Both the position numbers and the translations under genes were made by a program. From PALSA-1296 sp038210275 (GTDB lineage Bacteria > Bacteroidota > Ignavibacteria > Palsa-1295), in assembly GCA_038210275.1 (NCBI GenBank), contig JBBQWV010000002.1, forward strand, positions 205,337 to 269,336: 64,000 bases of DNA, in the 5' to 3' direction. Below are positions 59,701 to 64,000 of this stretch, one piece after another; the stretch's first letter is position 1, and every line of letters starts with the position of its first letter. The notes beneath the pieces are model-generated. The model did not search any database. It saw nothing but the letters and a program-made list of their open reading frames with translations, and had not been told where the DNA came from.

Positions 59701-62700
59701 TCAAGATTTATCGCATTAAGACTGATGCCGTCGAAGGAGAGAGTTGGTTGAGTTTGAGCATGATCAAGTCTTGTCCAGACAGTCATGGTGGTGCCGCCAC
59801 CAACACCATTTGCTCCGCTCTGGAAATGTATAGTAACATTAAGACCGAGTCCGAATTTTAGGTGATTCATATCGGAAAGATCTGCATGGATTGAAATCTC
59901 ACTTATACTCAGTGCAAATCCACTCGCCGAAGATTCACCGGATGAGGAACTTCCGCTTCCTCCCGATCCTGCCATACCAAATACCGGAGCTTCAATGCAA
60001 CCGCTTCTTGATTCTTGAATTACTCCATTCGCATCTGCGCATCCTAAATAGGGACGCTGAGTTGAGAGCGCGATATTCTGAAACCGAATATTATTAAAAT
60101 TTACGCCGGGCATACTTCCGGCAGAAGCGCCGCTCGGTGCATGGAGATCGCCGGCAATCGAAATCGATCCGCTCATCAATAATAATGCGACAAAACCTTC
60201 ACCGCCTCCGGCGCGCAATTCGATTCGAGTCGTCGGGTCAAGTGTTAACCTCGCAGCCCAAAGATCAGACTGAATAGATTCTGTTAAATGTACATTAAAA
60301 ACAAATTGAACTCCTCCGGTACTCGGATGATTGAGAGCGGCGCGATACTGAAGCCAGTTCGTACTACTTAATGGTGTGAGAATCCGTCCTGAAAGAAACC
60401 CGCCCGCAAGCGAACTGCTGACGAAATCCAGACCGATGGTATCTATCTCGCCGCGCCACCCACCATAATTGACAGCAACAACATTATTCACTCGGACTGA
60501 AGCAGAAACTCCGCTGTGATCAATCATTAAATTATTGATCGCAAATTGAACAGGACGTCCGGCATCTAATGTGCGGAATTGATTTGGCAGCGACATCATC
60601 AATGTATTGATGTAAAAGCCTCTCCACGAAGTCCCCGTTTCTCCCGCATACCCAGGGGGAAATGTCATCCCCGGAGCGTTTTCATTGTCAGATTGGTCAA
60701 TAGCGATAGTGTGTACATCAAAAACAAAATCCGGCGCATCCGGTACGGCAAATCTGCCGTTGATCGTCCCGGTTGCCATCCATCCCCAGTTCGAATGATG
60801 CGCACTTAAATAATTTCGTTCGATCATTGTCGTGAAACCTGCACGAACTTTCTCGGCGGGGACAACTTGCCCACTGCTATCAATCGGCACAAGCCATGAA
60901 CGAGGAAAGACAACTTCCGAAGCAAGTCTGAATTTTTGGAAACCATGACAATCCCAAGTAACGTATGTACCCGAATCAGACATACTGCCTCCATCCATTG
61001 TCGGACCTTTGAAAACGAATCCCCAATTATTCTCTACGTTATCGCGATACCCAAAATCCGCAGGTAAATATAATGTAGCGCGTCCATCACCGCCCAGTCC
61101 CTGAGGACTAAAACAAATATTACGCGCGCCCAAACCAATTCCTATACCGGGACCGAGCATCGGCATTGGAATTGAGATCGCAGCGCTGAGCTGTCCGTTC
61201 TGCGAAGTGAAATCCATACTGAGAATACCAATGGTCAACCGTTCGCCACCGACAAGAGTATCAATACCGATAGGAAGCGTTAGAGGTGATCCCTGAACTA
61301 TCTGCGAGATCAGTCGCGCCGGTTGTCCGATCACACGCTGCAAATCCGCCATTTGATCTTGAGTAAGTCCGAGTGAACTTGCATGAGAACTCAGATCGGG
61401 CAAAGGACTATCCCCTCCCCACACTGCATGAGCAGTTCCACCGATCACTTCCGACATTCGATTGACCGTAAGATCAGTAAAGGAGACTGCGATATGAAAA
61501 TTGTGCATGAAGCCAACCGGAATCCAACCTCTTCCGCTAAGAGAAAGTCCGGAGCCATGAGCTTCTGTCAAATGTAAAATAAATTTTCCGAGGTGTAGAA
61601 TATCATTAGGGTGGAATTCCATTGGTGATCCTTGCATATCTACGGGTAATACTGCCGAGCATTCATCTGCGCAACTTGTAGAGCGTTCAGCAGGAGTTTC
61701 AGCATTATAAGTAAAGACAGAGCCTGAACTCGTAATGGAAGAGACACGGCAATTATGACTATCAAGCCTGATACGGTTCCCTTCAAATTGAAGAGTAAAA
61801 CGCCAGAGATAGGATGTACCAAGCACGGGATGGAACGGATGTGTGGGATGAGAACCACTGGCAAAAGCAAGATCGAAAATACCCTGTTCCCTATCCCGAG
61901 AAAGAAATGCAGATGCGTCGGCTCCGGCAAATCGCTCATCATATATCGCAGCTCTCTCGGTAACACGGACGTGATCTTCACCATCAGATTCCATTCTCCA
62001 TATCTGAAGTCTTCCACCGGAGATCGCTGTCGTATCTATATCTGGATATACCCGAACGGCAAAGAATGGCTGATCTGAATGGATAGCGCCTCCATCTGAG
62101 GGAGCAATAGCACTGATCTCGATGCAGTCGGGAAGAGCGTGACTCTCAATATTCATAACAAAATGAAAGACCGGACTCCATGAATATGCTGATGTATCAT
62201 TCGCGGCAGGATCAATTCTATTGAGCCACTTGACACGCCAATAATAGTCCCCGCTATCAACGTATCGGTAACGATCTTGTATCGTTGTACTAAGCAATGC
62301 GGAAATCTGCGAGGCGCTTTGCGACGAAGGCTCTATCCCTTCACCAAACATTCCGAATCTAAAATGAATGAGTTCAGAAAAATTTGCATGACGTGAAACC
62401 TCCAGCATCCATCGCTCCGAAACTCTTGGGGTAAATGCCGCACCATGCCCAGGTCTCGGACTTTGCCGAATCTCATTGGTGGTAATGACTACAGAATCCG
62501 AAGGCTGCGCCTCGGTTTGCCATTGCAATGTAACTTCTCCCGGTATTACTATAGTATCATTCGGAGGCAACTGCGGCACAGGAGCATTCATCCCAACTGA
62601 AAAATTTCCGTGTACTTCCCGAAGAATGTCAAGCCCTGAATTTTGCAATGTGATATTTGCATTCCAAAGAAGATCGTGACCGGGAGTATATAAACCTGGA

Positions 62701-63833
62701 TCACTAACAGCAACATATTGTGCCTGCTCATTAGAAAGACTTCTCGTAGAAGTGCCTTCATCGACACAGGGGCCGATCCTCCAATTCAGATCTAATATTC
62801 TTGGGGGACTGCCATCAAATTGAAAAGTGGAATGAAAGTGACGATAACTATCGCAGTAAGGATCGAATTTAATATAAACCGGAAAACTCCGATAGGGAAT
62901 TCGTGAGCCTACGGGAGGATAGACGATTTGTATTGTTGGCGTATTACAGATAGAAGAGTTACTCTCGCTGTATGTGAATTGCGAAGCGGCGCTATATCCG
63001 TTGTTTCGAAAGTTAATAGTATTTGCCGGATCAATCGCTCGAACTCTCCATGCATAATTTCTTCCGGTTTGAAGCGGCGGTTCCGCGGCACCATAATTTA
63101 AACTTGTCGTACCGGCGAAAGTTCGGGTAAAGAGCACAACTCCCGAACTAAATGCTCCGTCAGCATTCTGTCCGCTAGCGAGCGCAGTCAATGAAAATTC
63201 ATATTGCAAAAGTGGGAATGCTCCGGGAGGCGGAAGCCAGTTGAAAAAGATACGCTGCGGAGTTTCTGCGGAAACAACTTCTCCATAACGAGGAGCAATC
63301 AGAGTAGGAGCATCTGCATAACGAATTTCAAATGGCGCACTACACGAATTTGATGAAAGCGGAGCATGAGAAATATAATCAAGCACTTGAATACAAAGTA
63401 AGTATTCCCCTTCAGGAAGACTGCCACCTCTGGCGATATTCGTAGTATTTGCACCCGACACATGAACGGCATTAGGATCGGTGAAACGCAGATCGCGGAA
63501 ATTGAGATTCGTACTTCCGGCAGGAAGATCGCGCCGCGGAAATGCGTAATTATCATTGGACTCTGCATGAAAATGACCGCCGCTTGTTTGTTCAAGCGTT
63601 GCATGAAAACGCACACTTCTGGGTCTATCACACAAAAGAAATATCTGAAGACTGTTTGGATTATTATCCCAATATTCTAATCGCGGAGAAACTGGTTGAC
63701 CAACTAAAAGAGTGGCAGAGATTTGAGAAACTCCATCGCGAGCAGTTGACAAACAGATAATAATAAAAAACCAGATGGGTAGATTACCTATCTGTAGCAG
63801 AACGCAGCGCAGATTCTGAATCTGGTAGTTCAT
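56721..63833 (-). CDS. Giant exported protein with TANFOR-like N-terminus, unknown function
   Basis: 2370 residues, the largest gene of the window. Signal peptide (hydrophobic PIWFFIIICLSTARDGVS, about 19-36). Residues 38-175 resemble the TANFOR domain of Bacteroidota surface proteins (SLPEGEYLLCIQVLDY, then SNSCSAPFEIRYADAP). FN3/Ig-like modules span about 175-715. A long beta-rich middle (720-1830) repeats amphipathic strands and carries LAFYGFGGGAWYNM (1459-1472) and a Gly/Ser-rich linker (1286-1305). The C-terminal third (1840-2370) has an Ig-like module, a second Gly/Ser linker (2093-2125) and a soluble Tyr/Trp-rich domain. No sorting domain, transmembrane barrel signature or enzyme motif is evident. 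Operon with the FN3 gene. Confidence 0.8.
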   Translation of the reverse strand: MNYQIQNLRCVLLQIGNLPIWFFIIICLSTARDGVSQISATLLVGQPVSPRLEYWDNNPNSLQIFLLCDRPRSVRFHATLEQTSGGHFHAESNDNYAFPRRDLPAGSTNLNFRDLRFTDPNAVHVSGANTTNIARGGSLPEGEYLLCIQVLDYISHAPLSSNSCSAPFEIRYADAPTLIAPRYGEVVSAETPQRIFFNWLPPPGAFPLLQYEFSLTALASGQNADGAFSSGVVLFTRTFAGTTSLNYGAAEPPLQTGRNYAWRVRAIDPANTINFRNNGYSAASQFTYSESNSSICNTPTIQIVYPPVGSRIPYRSFPVYIKFDPYCDSYRHFHSTFQFDGSPPRILDLNWRIGPCVDEGTSTRSLSNEQAQYVAVSDPGLYTPGHDLLWNANITLQNSGLDILREVHGNFSVGMNAPVPQLPPNDTIVIPGEVTLQWQTEAQPSDSVVITTNEIRQSPRPGHGAAFTPRVSERWMLEVSRHANFSELIHFRFGMFGEGIEPSSQSASQISALLSTTIQDRYRYVDSGDYYWRVKWLNRIDPAANDTSAYSWSPVFHFVMNIESHALPDCIEISAIAPSDGGAIHSDQPFFAVRVYPDIDTTAISGGRLQIWRMESDGEDHVRVTERAAIYDERFAGADASAFLSRDREQGIFDLAFASGSHPTHPFHPVLGTSYLWRFTLQFEGNRIRLDSHNCRVSSITSSGSVFTYNAETPAERSTSCADECSAVLPVDMQGSPMEFHPNDILHLGKFILHLTEAHGSGLSLSGRGWIPVGFMHNFHIAVSFTDLTVNRMSEVIGGTAHAVWGGDSPLPDLSSHASSLGLTQDQMADLQRVIGQPARLISQIVQGSPLTLPIGIDTLVGGERLTIGILSMDFTSQNGQLSAAISIPMPMLGPGIGIGLGARNICFSPQGLGGDGRATLYLPADFGYRDNVENNWGFVFKGPTMDGGSMSDSGTYVTWDCHGFQKFRLASEVVFPRSWLVPIDSSGQVVPAEKVRAGFTTMIERNYLSAHHSNWGWMATGTINGRFAVPDAPDFVFDVHTIAIDQSDNENAPGMTFPPGYAGETGTSWRGFYINTLMMSLPNQFRTLDAGRPVQFAINNLMIDHSGVSASVRVNNVVAVNYGGWRGEIDTIGLDFVSSSLAGGFLSGRILTPLSSTNWLQYRAALNHPSTGGVQFVFNVHLTESIQSDLWAARLTLDPTTRIELRAGGGEGFVALLLMSGSISIAGDLHAPSGASAGSMPGVNFNNIRFQNIALSTQRPYLGCADANGVIQESRSGCIEAPVFGMAGSGGSGSSSSGESSASGFALSISEISIHADLSDMNHLKFGLGLNVTIHFQSGANGVGGGTTMTVWTRLDHAQTQPTLSFDGISLNAINLDVEVGSTVRIAGRVDFYGDNDPIYGNGFRGHVRASFLGKVTAEATVQFGSKMRSAGDLDPFRYWYVDAMVYLPTGIPFMTGLAFYGFGGGAWYNMDFDRTVREPPAPTTPAASSTTAEVPPGYTASGYRFIPSAPSGTDNAFGFRAKVAIGTYGSDQVFNADITLSVQFIRGGIESILLEGDGFLLAGIHSRGDAIATCHVMTEYRFVEQTLDMNLSVALRSPYSNFVQLLSADHAITFHADPHRWFFRAGTPVDPTGLRVAGFLNVQTYLMAGTDILPPAPLPTEIRSRLGDPPVVRTAEMRTGDGFALGGLINLQTPRIEVFPVWGQFQVLVGFDFGLIHYQPPTTCIGSLTPVGSNGWYGSGRLFAYFSGSVGFFNPFRDTSDPLRYWVLAEISIPGVIAGGTPNPTWASGALSGAFSYRDLVGHLQHTEFHTQFRVGDECHPTPRPRENPMAGLELISELYPSDGSHDIVSSVLPRASLDYHLDERFAVNETSDDGSTRLRTFRVKIRNFTIARHEGTREQLLQGRFVVSDDHTHVVLTPEQPLEGAITYTLKVSAYAEELSGGVWTIARTRNGRSIDDTVASVFVTSTPLDTITAIDVSYSYPLDRQRYFLQSECRTGIIQLVAPNPQLFNSTMHRAGNQVSYVARFMHSLGGGVIESPAIYNPRQTRIEFQIPPLDHRTVYSLQIIRHEIFPPGTSDPNPPQRTNEPVASGNSGSATKSGSIGKSGTTGGARLSSGDSLGRGEKLLYRYYFRTSQFDRLQQKVEALTPLPTEHPNPFGHWEILRARYSTAEPFDTYDMNGYYTPSGTAEVPPLIRLNANSRTAPWHTSYTNPWIYTPIDRLRSMHLWSTQTDFERYTDNYSHFPIVHPSELLAVYDSPPDQPVSDQDLRRSSQGSAGQVLRISYAHGVVIPNDQNRLRNNVASIISAYGSDSFTDDENRFLRSILSKPYELFYHGEYPLSFIYGYTGCNGKSNGADGPTSTMKGIRY

Positions 63834-63867
63834 CAGTTTTTTGTATTATCCGAAAGTATCGGCACTA

Positions 63868-63875
63868 CAAAGATA
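63868..63875 (-). promoter_or_regulatory. Candidate -7 element (TATCTTTG) of the giant gene
   Basis: TATCTTTG on the minus strand fits TAnnTTTG and lies 34 bases upstream of the giant gene's ATG (63831-63833). No TTG is found at the -33 position, so support is partial. Confidence 0.4.
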
Positions 63876-63950
63876 GCATAAATTCATCGCAGTTAGGATT
63901 AATAGAGGAAATATGGAGATTTTGGAGGGAGATCAAAATGGACTTATATA

Positions 63951-63987
63951 CCGCAAGAAATAGAAAAGCTCTCATTTCTGAGAGCTT
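63951..63987 (-). terminator. Terminator-like hairpin at the right edge
   Basis: Stem aagctctca (63966-63974) with tgagagctt (63979-63987), loop tttc, followed on the minus strand by TTCTATTTCTTG. It probably ends a leftward gene lying beyond the window. Confidence 0.6.
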
Positions 63988-64000
63988 GTTTGGCTTGTGA

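Noticed and set aside
63890..63954. Tiny plus-strand open frame between the giant gene and the right-edge hairpin
   Set aside because: Only 16 codons (ending in the TAG near 63960), with no context or conserved feature.
1..64000. CRISPR array, prophage or insertion sequence with transposase
   Set aside because: No regularly spaced direct repeats with unique spacers, no phage structural genes and no transposase frames were seen.

Overview
The window is about 64 kb of a Gram-negative chromosome, most likely from the Bacteroidota/Chlorobiota (FCB) superphylum. A Kapabacteria- or Ignavibacteria-like lineage is my best guess, but this is inference, since no 16S rRNA gene is present. The reasons are: six or seven large exported proteins, most ending in a type A C-terminal sorting domain of the type IX secretion system (T9SS); two PorV/PorQ-family barrels; a GWxTD-domain protein; a TonB-dependent receptor with an N-terminal carboxypeptidase-like domain; and Bacteroidota-style promoter elements (TTG-N20-TAnnTTTG). 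Shine-Dalgarno sequences are rare, and TTG or GTG starts are fairly common.

Layout. 1-2.9 kb: start of greA, an alpha/beta hydrolase, and pepA. 3-7.4 kb: a 3.7-kb adhesin-like T9SS cargo gene bracketed by inverted repeats, then a repeat-rich spacer. 7.4-11.9 kb: a tightly packed leftward operon (GWxTD protein, LpxL-like acyltransferase, GT9 glycosyltransferase, two small unknown genes, PduO-type cobalamin adenosyltransferase). 12-22.2 kb: an export/uptake block (T9SS cargo, TonB-dependent receptor, a 1264-residue secreted protein, a PorV-like barrel). 22.3-31.5 kb: housekeeping (engB, rplI, ssb, rpsF, two lipoproteins, hppA, pth, rplY, prs, tRNA-Gln). 31.5-36 kb: a lipoprotein, a second PorV-like barrel, truA and divergent glmS. 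36-38.4 kb: tandem paralogous T9SS cargo genes beside a candidate small RNA. 38.6-45.7 kb: a PpiD-like chaperone, tRNA-Asn, a GH57 branching enzyme, a TlpA-like lipoprotein and korA without korB. 45.9-54.4 kb: a repeat-propeller T9SS cargo, a HigBA/HI1419-type toxin-antitoxin pair, a double TonB_C periplasmic protein coupled to a second adhesin-like cargo, and ffh. 54.6-63.8 kb: a coupled pair encoding a fibronectin-III protein and a giant 2370-residue exported protein with a TANFOR-like N-terminus.

The common theme is the cell envelope: cargo secreted through T9SS, barrels that shuttle or anchor it, lipid A/LPS enzymes, and periplasmic folding factors. Non-coding DNA is unusually rich in small dispersed repeats. 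At least five families occur, and one has inserted in frame into the cobalamin adenosyltransferase gene. The least explained items are the giant TANFOR-like/FN3 gene pair, the receptor-secreted protein-PorV unit, the palindrome inside a coding sequence, and the candidate small RNA with its shared promoter block.
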